This document shows positions 43,816 to 53,872 of a stretch of 64,000 bases of DNA, in pieces (within the stretch, counting starts at the first letter, position 1; each line of letters begins with the position of its first letter). Source of the DNA: Candidatus Wolbachia massiliensis (GTDB lineage Bacteria > Pseudomonadota > Alphaproteobacteria > Rickettsiales > Anaplasmataceae); contig NZ_CP061738.1 of the NCBI RefSeq assembly GCF_014771645.1, forward strand, positions 1,090,199 to 1,154,198, read 5' to 3'. Under the pieces are notes generated by a model, which saw nothing but the letters and a program-made list of their open reading frames with translations, was not told the origin of the DNA and searched no databases. A program made the position numbers and the translations under genes.

Positions 43816-44281
43816 ATCTGTTTCCAATTTCTTTCATTCGATAGTTCCTTTTGCCTTTTTCACCATTTAGTAAATTTCTTAAATATTTGTGACCGAGATC
43901 CCGCTGCGGGATGACGAAGTAAGCCTTATACAGGAGAAATTCCAGCGCTTTTTATGATGTCATCTCAGTACTGGGATCCAGAAGAGTTTGCAAGCAAACT
44001 GATTTGGTGAGCATAAGCTGCTAAAACATAACGTTTTTGATGATTATGGAAACCAGTACTGGGATGACACCCTCCTTTTTTCTGGATGTCAGTATTGGAT
44101 AGGGGTACTGCTTTTCCCCTTTGGTAAATTTCTTAAGTATTTATGGCTAAAATAATCTATAGCCTTTCTCAATGGTAATGGAATGAATTAAAAAGATGGT
44201 GCTTTTAAATCTGATTACTTGTAACAGAGTTTTCCGCTCAAGTGAGAGGTTTTTGATACACTTTATGTTCAAATTAAAAAT
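43816..44281. repeat. Palindromic repeat region, no gene
   Basis: Positions 43845-43925 repeat the element at 42518-42605 (TTTGCCTTTTT, AGTAAATTTCTTAAAT, GATCCCGCTGCGGGATGACG). Further short repeats based on CAGTACTGGGAT occur near 43970 and 44050, and a TTTGGTAAATTTCTTAAGTA tract near 44120. I see no coding sequence. Confidence 0.65.
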
Positions 44282-45242
44282 AGACTTGCTGCAAAATAGT
44301 GTAAAAGATGGTAAAGTAAGAAAAAGAGGGATGAGAAGTGAGGGAAAATGAGTCTAAATTACCATAAAGTAAATAAACACCCAAGAAATTTTCGAGATAT
44401 AACGGGATTGAAAATAGAAGAATTCGAAAAAATTGTTAAAAAAGTAAGGCCAGAGTGGGAAAAGCTTGAAAAACAGAAAAAGCGCCACGGAAGAACTGCT
44501 AAATTACCAACGCTGGAAGATAAAATGCTGTGCGTAATTTTGTATTATCGGACCTACATAACCCACAGATTTTTGGGCTGCCTTTTCAATTTACATAATG
44601 CAAATATTTGCCGACTTTTGAAGAAAATAGAGCCGCTACTGGCCAAAAAAATTACCATAAAAAAGGACAGAACCCTAACTCCAGAGAGGATTTTGAAGGT
44701 ACTGGCAGATGTTACAGAACAGCAGATACAGCAGCCAAAAGAAAGCAAAAAACGTAAGAGATCTTACTCAGGAAAGAAAAAAATGACGACTATGAAAACA
44801 GAAATTGTGATCGAAGAAAGTGGGCAAATTCTATCGGTTTCAAGATCTTACCGTGGGAAAATTCACGATTTTCGGATAAGAAAACAGGAGAAATTGCTGC
44901 CTACGGACAGTATAAAGCATGCTGATTCTGGCTATCAGGGATGGCAAAAGTTGCAAAGTAATGTTGTGATACCATACAAAAAATACCGAAAAAAGCTACT
45001 AACTGAGGAGCAAAAGGAGCACAACCGAGAGTTGGCATCATTTAGAATGAGGGTCGAAAATAAGATACGAGAATTGAAAATATTCAAGATTTTGTCGTAC
45101 GTTTACCGCAACTTTCAGAAAAAATATAACATGAGATTTAACATAATAGCTGGTCTCGTGAATTTGAGGCATGGGTTTTAGCCAACTGCTTTTTTAACCT
45201 AATTTATCCTGAAATTAGTACGTACCACTTCGCAGCAGGTCT
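44282..45242 (+). mobile_element. IS5-family insertion sequence, complete (961 bp)
   Basis: The ends are AGACTTGCTGCAAAAT and GCAGCAGGTCT, imperfect inverted repeats. The interior equals the copy at 53873-54833. The flanking trinucleotides (AAT and ACA) do not match, unlike the second copy, so one flank has probably been rearranged since insertion. Confidence 0.93.
44348..45181 (+). CDS. IS5-family transposase
   Basis: This 277-residue DDE transposase has an N-terminal helix-turn-helix region (LPTLEDKMLCVILYYRTY, then FLGCLFNLHNANICRLLKK) followed by an RNase H-fold catalytic domain of the DDE_Tnp_4 type (HADSGYQG, FRMRVENKIRELKIF). It is one uninterrupted frame, identical to the copy at 53939, and is probably functional. 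Confidence 0.93.
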   Translation: MSLNYHKVNKHPRNFRDITGLKIEEFEKIVKKVRPEWEKLEKQKKRHGRTAKLPTLEDKMLCVILYYRTYITHRFLGCLFNLHNANICRLLKKIEPLLAKKITIKKDRTLTPERILKVLADVTEQQIQQPKESKKRKRSYSGKKKMTTMKTEIVIEESGQILSVSRSYRGKIHDFRIRKQEKLLPTDSIKHADSGYQGWQKLQSNVVIPYKKYRKKLLTEEQKEHNRELASFRMRVENKIRELKIFKILSYVYRNFQKKYNMRFNIIAGLVNLRHGF

Positions 45243-45396
45243 ACACTTCTTTGAATCAACCACATTTTTCTGCGTTTAGCCTACTTTAACGGTTATGCTT
45301 GTTTGGAAGTTTTTTCTGCTATACCTTGAACAAATACCCTTACAACTGATCATTTAACTTTAAACTCAAAGTTATAAGGTATTTTTTAAAGGCTAT

Positions 45397-46185
45397 TTAC
45401 ATTAACCCACATCTCCTTTTTGGGTTCCTGCTCTGTTTCTCTTGACCGCTACAACTTGGGCTTTCCAAATCAGGGGAAGGCTTACTACAGGTATCGTCAC
45501 GTGCTCCCATTTTTCTGAGAACTTCGGCCATTTGTGTCTGGTTAGACCGCAAAGCAAACTGTAATGGAGTCCTTTTATGACGGTCCTCATAATTAGGATC
45601 CATTCCTTTATCTTTACAAAATTCAGCAACCTCAACTTCGCCACGACAGGCAGCAACACATAATAGACAACCATATAAGTCTTTAGGGTCCCACTTATTT
45701 TTTTCTACAAGGCCTTCTATCCTTCTCTCTGCACTTTCCCTGTCACCTTGTTTAATATGTTCAATTATTTCATTCCAATATAATGTCATTTTGTTTTCAA
45801 GACGGCTATATTGACTACTTGCTCCTAAATAATCAAAAACAGGTCTTTGTATAGCTTGAGCTCCCCATTCTCTAAGTGATTTAACCATTTGTGTCTGGTC
45901 AAATTGCAAAGCAATCTGCAATGGTGTTCTTATGTGGAAGTCTTTATGATCAAGATCTACTCCTTTATCTTTACAAAATTCAGCAACCTCAATTTCACCA
46001 TATTGAACAGCAACACATAATAAATAGCCATATAAGTCTTTAGGATCCCATTTATTTTTTTCTACAAGTTCTTCCATCCTTCTCTCTGCACTTTCCCTGT
46101 CACCTTGTTTGACATATACAAATATTTCTTCCCAATAATGGCGCATTGATGATTCCATATCTCTTTTTTGTTGATCTTTACTCAT
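45397..46185 (-). CDS. Ankyrin-repeat-like protein with internal duplication
   Basis: This 262-residue protein consists of two copies of a unit of about 95-100 residues. Each has a helical start (KQGDRESAERR, KNKWDPKDLYG) followed by two ankyrin-type helix pairs (EVAEFCKDKG, RTPLQxAL). The start is supported by AGGAGG before ATG 46185. Ankyrin proteins are abundant in Wolbachia and are candidate host-interacting effectors. The C-terminal tail is Ser/Pro and basic (QSRNPKRRCGLM). No signal or membrane segment is evident. Confidence 0.78.
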   Translation of the reverse strand: MSKDQQKRDMESSMRHYWEEIFVYVKQGDRESAERRMEELVEKNKWDPKDLYGYLLCVAVQYGEIEVAEFCKDKGVDLDHKDFHIRTPLQIALQFDQTQMVKSLREWGAQAIQRPVFDYLGASSQYSRLENKMTLYWNEIIEHIKQGDRESAERRIEGLVEKNKWDPKDLYGCLLCVAACRGEVEVAEFCKDKGMDPNYEDRHKRTPLQFALRSNQTQMAEVLRKMGARDDTCSKPSPDLESPSCSGQEKQSRNPKRRCGLM

Positions 46186-46266
46186 ACCACCTCCTATATA
46201 TTAATGAATATACTTATTAGTATACTCATTAAGCTTAATAAAGTATAAAAAAAGGGCAAATGAAAT

Positions 46267-47052
46267 CTATATAGACCGACCCTTTTGTGAATCTGCGTTT
46301 CTGCTTTCCTCAACTTGCTTTGCAAAAGATGTTTCTTGTTTATTAATATGCTGAAGTGGCTTAGCAATTTCACGCGCAACAGCAGCAACCGCCGTTAAAA
46401 ACGCTTTCAACAACGCACCTAGAGCTCCACCAACTGCCTCCCTGCCGTATATACGAGCTTGCCTTTCATTATCACCAGCAGTCTCCCCTGCCCTTCTCCT
46501 TGGATCCATCCTATGAGCAATGACCGAAAATAATACTCCCCTGATTGAAGACTTTATTTGTCTTTTTGCTTCATGAGCATCTCCATCTTTTGCTGTTTCA
46601 TGTCCATGACTTAGGTGTGTAGTGTTCATTAGCTCCTTTTGTTGTTGGGCAAACATACTGCTTAACACTTCTTCCATCACTTGCTTCCTTCTCTTTTCCA
46701 TAACCCTTTTCATGGATTCTGACTTGTCACGAGTATGTTTTGTGGTTTCAAGTTCTACATCAATATCTTCAGATGCCGCCTGACTATACAAGGTTTCTAT
46801 GAGTCTATCTATACTTCGCTTGACTTGCATAGTCCTTTCGTAACTGTCTAAACTATCAATTTCTTCGTCGACTTGGGTTAAGATATCCTCAAAAGCTTTT
46901 AAATAGTCTTGAGCACACTGTACTACATCTTTCTCTTTGTGTTGCTCTTCTTGGTTTAGCTGATTCTCATCCTTTAAATTCCTCTCCCTTTTATCATCAT
47001 TACTTTCTTCACTATTATTATTTCCTTCTTTAAAAAGATAATCATCATCCAT
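46267..47052 (-). CDS. Hypothetical helical protein with hydrophobic C-terminal segment
   Basis: I do not recognise this 261-residue protein. The N-terminus is acidic and disordered (NNNSEESNDDKRERN). The middle is helical with coiled-coil character. Residues near 205-235 are Ala/Leu-rich (VGGALGALLKAFLTAVAAVA) and could enter a membrane. It lies between the ankyrin gene and the GTA gp9 homologue on the same strand. Confidence 0.6.
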   Translation of the reverse strand: MDDDYLFKEGNNNSEESNDDKRERNLKDENQLNQEEQHKEKDVVQCAQDYLKAFEDILTQVDEEIDSLDSYERTMQVKRSIDRLIETLYSQAASEDIDVELETTKHTRDKSESMKRVMEKRRKQVMEEVLSSMFAQQQKELMNTTHLSHGHETAKDGDAHEAKRQIKSSIRGVLFSVIAHRMDPRRRAGETAGDNERQARIYGREAVGGALGALLKAFLTAVAAVAREIAKPLQHINKQETSFAKQVEESRNADSQKGRSI

Positions 47053-47107
47053 AATTTAGTTAAAATTTTTACTAGTTACTATTGTATATAAAAAGATTAA
47101 ATTAACA

Positions 47108-47497
47108 TTAATGAAAGGTGTTTACAACTTCAGCACTAGCTAAAATTACAGTAAAACTGTCAAAAGCAGCAGGGTCATAGTACCTCTCATATAATTCAAC
47201 TGAACACCTAAGCCTAATCTTTTCCTTAGCATTAAAACTGATTTCATAATCATTATTAGAGTTTAACATAGCAGAGTTACGCAACAATTCATCAGCTAAT
47301 ACAGAGTCTAAAATTCCATTAATTTTTATTGTAATATGTCTGCTTCCAGCACAATCGAGCACTTTTCTCCAGCCAAAAGAAAAAATATCTCTTATTTCCT
47401 CTCTGTCATTATGCAGGGTAAACCTTAAGTTCCGTATATTATTTAACACAACAAAATTATTATTATGATCTTTAATTTTTAGCTGTAATTTGCTCAT
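47108..47497 (-). CDS. GTA gp9-like major tail protein
   Basis: This 129-residue protein fits the phage major tail tube family (TP901-1-like) at the position of Rhodobacter GTA gp9. It is beta-rich with the conserved FSFGWRKVLDCAG and a YERYYDPAAFDSF block. It overlaps the gp8-like gene by 26 bases. A GGAGG site precedes the ATG. The assignment is supported by both sequence and gene order. Confidence 0.7.
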   Translation of the reverse strand: MSKLQLKIKDHNNNFVVLNNIRNLRFTLHNDREEIRDIFSFGWRKVLDCAGSRHITIKINGILDSVLADELLRNSAMLNSNNDYEISFNAKEKIRLRCSVELYERYYDPAAFDSFTVILASAEVVNTFH

Positions 47498-47882
47498 TGT
47501 TACCTCCTTTTAAAAAGATGTCAAAATTAACTGTCGAATGTAAGATTTCATCATGCTGATCCATAGCAAAATTACTTTCTAAAATGGTTCCATTATTGGA
47601 ATCTTTCATACTTTTAAGTATCAAGTTAATATGCCTTGTAATTGCAAATACGCTGCCTACATGATAAGTGTATATGTCGCATGAAAATCTTGCCTTTATA
47701 GCAAAATTGGATAGCATATGCAGGTTGTTATAGTTCACCATACGCAGCCTCAGGTAAGGAATAGTGACCCTTTTAGGTAAGTAATTATAAATGTTAGTAA
47801 CATATTTCCTTAAGCCAGAGTCTGCTTTTAATGCTGCATAAATGCTATCGTACCACTCACTGATAGCTTGAGTTTTTTCCAT
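47472..47882 (-). CDS. GTA gp8-like DUF3168 tail completion protein
   Basis: A 136-residue protein from ATG 47882 (CGGAG site upstream; ATG 47909 is possible). The order of an N-terminal helix (YDSIYAALKADSGLRKYV), then PYLRLRMVNYNN and a beta region ending in VNFDIFLK, matches DUF3168 proteins, which complete the tail in phages and GTAs. It lies between gp6-like and gp9-like genes as in GTA clusters. Confidence 0.68.
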   Translation of the reverse strand: MEKTQAISEWYDSIYAALKADSGLRKYVTNIYNYLPKRVTIPYLRLRMVNYNNLHMLSNFAIKARFSCDIYTYHVGSVFAITRHINLILKSMKDSNNGTILESNFAMDQHDEILHSTVNFDIFLKGGNNEQITAKN

Positions 47883-47928
47883 AATTAACTCCGGTAAAAG
47901 TATAGTCAATACAGGTGAGATTTAAGGG

Positions 47929-48465
47929 CTATAGAACAACTTGCGGTTCGCGAAACGGAGAATATACCTTCTTCACTTCAGACAAATGACTACTTACTTC
48001 CGACTCGCGATCTTTATAAAGAACAGAAACATGCTGCATAATTCCTAGTTTTATTTGCTCAGGAACATTGTCATAGCCAGCTTCGTACACAACGTCAATT
48101 CTTATTGCATTCAAATAATTAGAAAATTCAACACAGTCTCCTACATCACTAAAATGGTACTTAAGTGTCTTCTTCTCTTGATCTTTAGATATTGCGGTAA
48201 CAGATATTATTACCCTGACAGGGCCGTAGCTTAAATGGAGCTTATAAGGCATATAACCTTCACATGACAATTGCCATGTTTGCTTTACCAGCGACTTTTT
48301 CATATACCATTCAGCATAATCGGTTGCCATAAAAATTAGATCTGAAATCAACTTATCATCTTGATCGTTCTCAATTCGCAAGAAAGACTTAACCTCTTCT
48401 AAAGTTACTGGAGAAGATTTAGATTTGGATTTACGTTGCACATATATTCTTGGTGAGATTGACAT
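47929..48465 (-). CDS. GTA gp6-like head-tail connector
   Basis: This 178-residue protein has the phage head-tail connector pattern PVTLEEVKSFLRIENDQDDKLISDL near its N-terminus (seen as TLEEVKSFLRI, then DDKLISDLI). It continues with YAEWYMKKSLVKQTW and ends with a VRVIISVTAIS strand and helix. The start is preceded by AAAGGGGG. It corresponds to GTA gp6. Confidence 0.75.
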   Translation of the reverse strand: MSISPRIYVQRKSKSKSSPVTLEEVKSFLRIENDQDDKLISDLIFMATDYAEWYMKKSLVKQTWQLSCEGYMPYKLHLSYGPVRVIISVTAISKDQEKKTLKYHFSDVGDCVEFSNYLNAIRIDVVYEAGYDNVPEQIKLGIMQHVSVLYKDRESEVSSHLSEVKKVYSPFREPQVVL

Positions 48466-48668
48466 AATGCCCCCTTTTTATATATAAACACATTTTTTCA
48501 TCCAGTAGCAAAAACTGAGACCCAGAGAACTTAACTGAAAATAAGCGAGCTGTACAGTAAGCACTAGATTCTAGCGTTACGTGCTGGAATGGCGTAATTT
48601 ACAAATTTTGCATTTAATGTTGAGTTGAAGTCTGTATACTAGCAACTATAAACGCTTGAAATTCTTCG

Positions 48669-49079
48669 CTATAAATTCTTTATTGTATGTTCCACTACAT
48701 TAAGAAGAGAACGCATCAAGGCTGTTTCCCCTTTTCTATTGATAAAACTTGAACTAATGGCATGTTTAATGAGGCTGGATTTTAGTAAAGTGACATTTTG
48801 AGAATGAATGTCGTTGAAGATGTAGTGTAACTCTTTAGCAAGCAAATTGCGAAATTTCTGTGCATTGTCATATGCGATATTTTCAAGTTCATGTGCAAAC
48901 TTATCTTGAGCTATAGTTGTGATATCTTCAATTTCTTCATTAAACTCCTCCAGTTTTTTTTCCTTATCTTGAAAATTTTTTGTGAAAGCTTTCATATCCA
49001 TCCACTTAATTGCTGCTATAATTATAATGGTGATAAAGAACCACCGAAGTAAAAAATTTACACTATCGCCTGCAACCAT
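48669..49079 (-). CDS. Hypothetical single-span membrane protein inside GTA cluster
   Basis: This 136-residue protein has one N-terminal membrane helix (residues 8-25, FLLRWFFITIIIIAAIKW) followed by a coiled-coil-like helix (DKEKKLEEFNEEIEDI) and further helices. It sits between capsid and gp6 homologues, where no classic GTA gene with this topology is expected. The function is unknown. Confidence 0.55.
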   Translation of the reverse strand: MVAGDSVNFLLRWFFITIIIIAAIKWMDMKAFTKNFQDKEKKLEEFNEEIEDITTIAQDKFAHELENIAYDNAQKFRNLLAKELHYIFNDIHSQNVTLLKSSLIKHAISSSFINRKGETALMRSLLNVVEHTIKNL

Positions 49080-49188
49080 ACGAACACCTAGTTGAAAGTC
49101 TCGTCATTCCAACACATGATGCTGGGGGTTTTACAAAAAGAAGTGAAGCGGTTTTGAAGATTGTGCTGTAAAAGTTTTAGTGCTTGCT

Positions 49189-50382
49189 TTAGCTTGTAAT
49201 CTTCAACAATTTAATAGCACTGGTATTCACAACCTCTCCACCAACACGCTTAGTGATAAAAAATCTCACATAAGGTTTATTTGTATATGGATCTCTCAAT
49301 ATTTTCATTCCTCTGCTATCTACAATTTTATAAGCTCGTTTAAAATCTGCTACTGCAATTACCGGTAGCTGATTATTTGGCACAGGTGGCATATCGGCAG
49401 ATTGATATACTGGTATTCCCATTAAAGTATCTGGAGCTTCAAGCGACAAAGTTGGTTGCCAGAGATATTGACCTGCTTCAGATTTTAGTAACCCAATATC
49501 CTTTAACGTACTCCTATTCATCAAAAACGATGCATTTTTGAAATAATATTCATCCAGAGAATAATACAATATCATTATTGCATCACTATCCAATTTATTA
49601 GTTTTAACTCTTTCTATTTTATTATGACTGTTTCCATCTTCATAAGCTAAAATTCCCTTAGGTTGGAAAGTGCCATCACCCTTAATGAAAGCTTCGCTTT
49701 CTTTCATACTGAAAATCTCAGCAATTTTTTCAACTAACCAACTTTCAACATCAACAAATGCATCATCAAGCAGCTTTTGTGATATTTGAGGTTGAGCATA
49801 TAATTCGTAAGTTGTGATAGAAATTTTTTGAATTTTAGGCGTATCCGTATCTTTTGTAAGATCATACTTAGATTTATTACCACCATCTTCATCATCCACT
49901 GTTTCACCACTCCAACCTGCACCAGCACGGTTACCATCTTCTATAATGTAATCCAATGTTTCAGTGGAAATTTTTTGACTAGAACATATTTGCCGCATCG
50001 GAGACGAATCAGTTACACGCTTATTTATGCGTTTAACAATATGCGGAGTAATTAGATATCCCCCAATATTACCATCATCTCCACTGAGGGTTTTGCGTGA
50101 TAAACCGCTTTCCGCTCCCTTGCGGATATAATCAGAAAAATGTTTATCGCTTGTGCTAAAATCTGTAATTACTTCTGGACGTTGGACTGCAGTTTCGATC
50201 AAATCCAAGCGTTCTTTGCAATTATCAATATTATTATTTATCTTACATAACTGCTCAACTGTTGCAGAATCAGCATGCCCTTTGTTTTCAATTTCTTTTA
50301 GTCTGCGATCATTTATTAATTTAAACTGCTCCCATGATGAAGCTAATTCATTAATACGGTAAGTAATATCGGTAAGTGACAT
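49189..50382 (-). CDS. HK97-type major capsid protein, GTA gp5-like
   Basis: This 397-residue protein has an N-terminal helical scaffold-like delta region (residues 1-100), then the HK97 fold. Landmarks are GGYLITPHIVKRI, SPMRQICSSQKI, GWSGE, ISQKLLDDAFVDVESW and FIKGDGTFQPKGIL. The C-terminal GIPVYQSADMPP is typical. ATG 50382 has a GGAGG site; an upstream in-frame ATG at 50469 is less likely. The frame is intact, suggesting selection. Confidence 0.85.
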   Translation of the reverse strand: MSLTDITYRINELASSWEQFKLINDRRLKEIENKGHADSATVEQLCKINNNIDNCKERLDLIETAVQRPEVITDFSTSDKHFSDYIRKGAESGLSRKTLSGDDGNIGGYLITPHIVKRINKRVTDSSPMRQICSSQKISTETLDYIIEDGNRAGAGWSGETVDDEDGGNKSKYDLTKDTDTPKIQKISITTYELYAQPQISQKLLDDAFVDVESWLVEKIAEIFSMKESEAFIKGDGTFQPKGILAYEDGNSHNKIERVKTNKLDSDAIMILYYSLDEYYFKNASFLMNRSTLKDIGLLKSEAGQYLWQPTLSLEAPDTLMGIPVYQSADMPPVPNNQLPVIAVADFKRAYKIVDSRGMKILRDPYTNKPYVRFFITKRVGGEVVNTSAIKLLKITS

Positions 50383-50773
50383 AATAGCCTCCTTTGAAAA
50401 TGAAGATATGGTTTTTATTAGATCTCTGACATAACCTGCTTTCGGTAGTAATTTTTGCTTGCCTTGCACTCCTCCAAGGCACCTTTGCCATAAATTGGTT
50501 ATGTAAGAGATCTATTGTAGTCCAGTGGCAGATGCCAGTGCCTCTTTCTCGTCATCCTAGCGTCACACGCTGGAATGACATTCTTTGTACAGTTGTGCAC
50601 AATTTATTCATCTGCTGAAAACATGAATTGAAATACCATGTGGCGCTACTTGAATAACACCACATGTTATTAAATATTGACACTTAACTAATAAGTCAAG
50701 CGAGGAAAAACATGAAAGATATTAACATTATATAACGTCTGTTTTGCTATGTCAAGCACTTTTTTTTGTAATT
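50383..50773. other. Non-coding region between capsid gene and pyrF
   Basis: No gene is visible. At 50551-50580 there is an imperfect palindrome (GTCATCCTAGCGTCACACGC, then TGGAATGACA). Related pieces occur near 48566-48595 and 49100-49125, so this is a dispersed repeat. Confidence 0.55.
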
Positions 50774-51487
50774 TCAATTAATGAGTGATTTTAATATTAA
50801 TTCTGCACTACTTGCAGGGTCATCACTTTTTGTAATGGGCCTGCCAATTACAATATAATCAGCTCCTGAATTTATTGCTTCTTTTGGCGTTGCTGTCCTT
50901 TTTTGGTCATCGTGACCAGAGTCTACACGAATTCCCGGAGTAATAATTGTAAAGTCTTTACCGCACTCTTGGCGCACTTCTTGAGCTTCCAATGCAGAAC
51001 AGACTATTCCATGCAACCCAATTTTTTTTGCCAGTTTCGCAAGCAAAATTACCTGTGATTTTACCTCCTTTACTATTCCAAGCTCGTTCAGATCTTCATT
51101 GCTCATGCTAGTTAGTACTGTTACTCCAATCAGTTTCATTTTTGTACCTTGCACCACATTTAGAGCTTCTTCAAGCGTTTTTGCTCCACCACTGATATGT
51201 AATGTTAATATCTCAACATTGAGAGCTTTTATTGCTGCAACTGTTTTAGCTACAGTGGTTGGAATATCATGTAATTTCAGGTCTAAAAAAATCGGTACAT
51301 TACATTTTGCAACTTCTTTCACTCCAGAAAGACCATGAGCAGCAAAAAATTCTAACCCTAGTTTTATCATGCCAACCTTATTACGCAAGGTGTTAGCTAG
51401 AGAAAGAGCCTCGTTTAAGTTTTGTGTATCTAATGCGCATATTATTGGATTTACTTCCGTACTCTTTATATATACCTCCAAAATCAT
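50774..51487 (-). CDS. pyrF: Orotidine 5'-phosphate decarboxylase
   Basis: This 237-residue enzyme makes UMP. The catalytic signature FLDLKLHDIPTTV carries the Asp-Lys-Asp tetrad. The phosphate-binding GADYIVIGRPI is near the C-terminus. An N-terminal PIICALDT strand begins the barrel. No other pyrimidine gene is adjacent. Confidence 0.95.
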   Translation of the reverse strand: MILEVYIKSTEVNPIICALDTQNLNEALSLANTLRNKVGMIKLGLEFFAAHGLSGVKEVAKCNVPIFLDLKLHDIPTTVAKTVAAIKALNVEILTLHISGGAKTLEEALNVVQGTKMKLIGVTVLTSMSNEDLNELGIVKEVKSQVILLAKLAKKIGLHGIVCSALEAQEVRQECGKDFTIITPGIRVDSGHDDQKRTATPKEAINSGADYIVIGRPITKSDDPASSAELILKSLIN

Positions 51488-51679
51488 TTCTGACTAGTTT
51501 ATTTAAGCCACTATGAAAGCACAAGTTTTTTATATTGTTCTGTTAAGAGCTGAAGTATTTGTTGTAAATTTGAACATTTTTGTAATATTTCCGGCCCATG
51601 TATTAGGATTTTTTGACCATAAATTTTCTTTATCTTCCTCTTGAAAAGACCTCACTTTGCTTTCTTTTGGAAACTTTTG

Positions 51680-53158
51680 TTAATCTTGCAACTTATACGC
51701 ACCTTGATACGATCCATCCACTGCACCTATTTTAGTAAGTTCAGCGATTGGAGATATAGATGTATTGGACAAATTTTTGCCAGAGACTTTTTCTTGCTTT
51801 TTGGATAATAAATGTCTTCTTGGAGTAGGCGTGTAAGGTGGTTTTGTGGAGATTTGTCTACTAGCAAACTTACCTTCATCTGTTCCTTCAAATTCTGGTA
51901 AATATTCATTATTTATATCCAAAGAGATAGGATGACTTGACTCGTTTTGCATCCCAGACTGATTAACTCTTGTCTGTAGATGTTTAACCTCACTTTTCAG
52001 AACAGAGTTATTCTTCCATAACTTCCAATATTCGTCACTCAAATCTTTTCTGCTATTTACCAACTCACTGTTATCGTTTTGTAACTTTCTTATTTCTTTT
52101 TCTTTTTGATGCAAATGCCGTTTCAAATTGTCGATTTTATCGTCACTAAGTTTTTCTCTTTTTAATAGTTCTTCTTTCTCTTCAGATAATTTCTCTGCTT
52201 CTCGTGTTTTATCACTTAAAATTTTTTGCAACTTTTCTACTTCTTCACTAAATTCTTCTTCTTTTTTCTCCGAATCTTTTAAGCTCTCCTCCAGAGAGGA
52301 AATTTTATTCTCTTTTTTTCTCAACAGCACCTCTAATTCTCTGATTTCTGTACTTTTTTCTTTTAATTCCATTTCCAATAGTTCCACTCCCTTTTCTGAC
52401 GCAATCAATTTAGAGTGCAGACTATCGCGCTTACGTTCTAATCCGCTTAGCCTGTCCTTCATCTTATGCAATTCATACACTTGCTCCCGTAAACTATTTC
52501 TTTCCTCTTTTAATCTCTCATTTTCATTACGTAACTCTTGATACTCAAGAGAAAGCATCTCTTCCTTATGGTTTAACTGACCTTTTACTTTCTCTTTCAA
52601 CTCTGCATTTTCATTATGTAACTCTTCTTTTTCATTATTAAGAGCATCTATTTGACTTTTTAATTCCCGGGTTTCACTATTTTTATTACTTAGCTTTTTT
52701 AAAGTATCATCTAATCCTTGCTGCGTATCAGCTTGTTGTTTTTTTAACTGCTTTACTTCCTCATTCAACTTTCCAATTTCGCTTTCTAAATCTTGCTTCT
52801 CTTGTGTCAATTCATTCAATTGATTCTTTAAACTCTCTACTTGTTTATCTATATCTTCTCTAGCTTCTTTTTCTAGAGTTATTTTGCTACCTAACTCTTG
52901 CTCTTTCTCAGCAAATTTATTTCTCTCAGCCTCCATTTTCTTATTCTTGTTAATTATTTTACATGAAATCACAAGTATCAAGGCAGAAAGTACAGATAAA
53001 CACAAGGCAACAGGAAGAGCTATATTAAAGGCCACCACCGAAGACAAGAACCCAACATAAGGAGCTACAACAAAGGTTATGGATGCGAGCAACGTAAAAG
53101 CCGCAACAGCACTGGCTATAAGATATGGCGCATTAGCTTTATTATACAAATCTCCCAT
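51680..53158 (-). CDS. Membrane-anchored coiled-coil protein, paralogue 1
   Basis: A 492-residue protein from ATG 53158 (GAGGG site upstream). The N-terminus starts MGDLYNKANAPYLIAS and has two membrane helices (about 12-35 and 42-68). Nearly all the rest (70-400) is heptad-rich coiled coil (Glu/Lys/Leu), followed by a C-terminal polar tail with Ser/Pro. It is paralogous to 55556-56677. Such topology suits an inner-membrane tether; the function is unknown. Confidence 0.75.
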   Translation of the reverse strand: MGDLYNKANAPYLIASAVAAFTLLASITFVVAPYVGFLSSVVAFNIALPVALCLSVLSALILVISCKIINKNKKMEAERNKFAEKEQELGSKITLEKEAREDIDKQVESLKNQLNELTQEKQDLESEIGKLNEEVKQLKKQQADTQQGLDDTLKKLSNKNSETRELKSQIDALNNEKEELHNENAELKEKVKGQLNHKEEMLSLEYQELRNENERLKEERNSLREQVYELHKMKDRLSGLERKRDSLHSKLIASEKGVELLEMELKEKSTEIRELEVLLRKKENKISSLEESLKDSEKKEEEFSEEVEKLQKILSDKTREAEKLSEEKEELLKREKLSDDKIDNLKRHLHQKEKEIRKLQNDNSELVNSRKDLSDEYWKLWKNNSVLKSEVKHLQTRVNQSGMQNESSHPISLDINNEYLPEFEGTDEGKFASRQISTKPPYTPTPRRHLLSKKQEKVSGKNLSNTSISPIAELTKIGAVDGSYQGAYKLQD

Positions 53159-53872
53159 TATTGTTCCCTCACAAGAAAAACAATTATTATGTAACATAAA
53201 TATCAAAGGAAGTAAAGCTAGCTTTATATAAAAAGGGAATGTTCAAAAAAGTGTGTCAAACCGAAAAAAAGTAATAAATTGATATAAAAAAATGGAGGTT
53301 TGACAATGAGTCAAAAAGTAGTAAACAGAACTAACGGATTGGTAGATTATAAAGAGTTGGAAACAAATATCCTGTCGTCTATACGAGAAGGAAGACCGTT
53401 GACAGGAAAGGAAGGAGCATTAACACCATTTATAAAAAAGCTGCTGGAGGCGAGTCTAGAAGGTGAAATAGAAAACCATTTATTAGCTGAAAGTGGAGAA
53501 AATAATCGCAGAAATGGGAGGAATGGAAAGACTTTACGTACAAGTGCAGGTTCATTTGAGCTGTTAACGCCAAGAGATAGAGAAGGAAGTTTTGAGCCAC
53601 AAATAGTCAAAAAAAGGCAAACAAGCTTACATCCAGAGCTTGAAACGAAGATTTTGAGCACATTTGCCAGTGGTATGAGATATAGCGTCACACGTCGAGG
53701 AAATTTATGATCACAAAATATCGGCAGCAGAGATATCAAGTATTACCGACAAATTACTGCCTATAATCAATGAATGGCGTAGTCGTCCACTGCAATCAGT
53801 ATACCCGATAGTATTTATGGATGGGATGTTCTTTAAGGTCAAGGAGGATGGACATTGCGTAAGTAAATGTAT

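Noticed and set aside
43932-44100. tRNA or structured RNA around the CAGTACTGGGAT repeats
   Set aside because: I could not fold a cloverleaf or a known RNA; the short repeats explain the local symmetry.
52128-52541. Ser/Phe-rich frame opposite the coiled-coil gene
   Set aside because: It is antisense to a Glu/Lys-rich coiled coil, which creates long open frames by composition alone.
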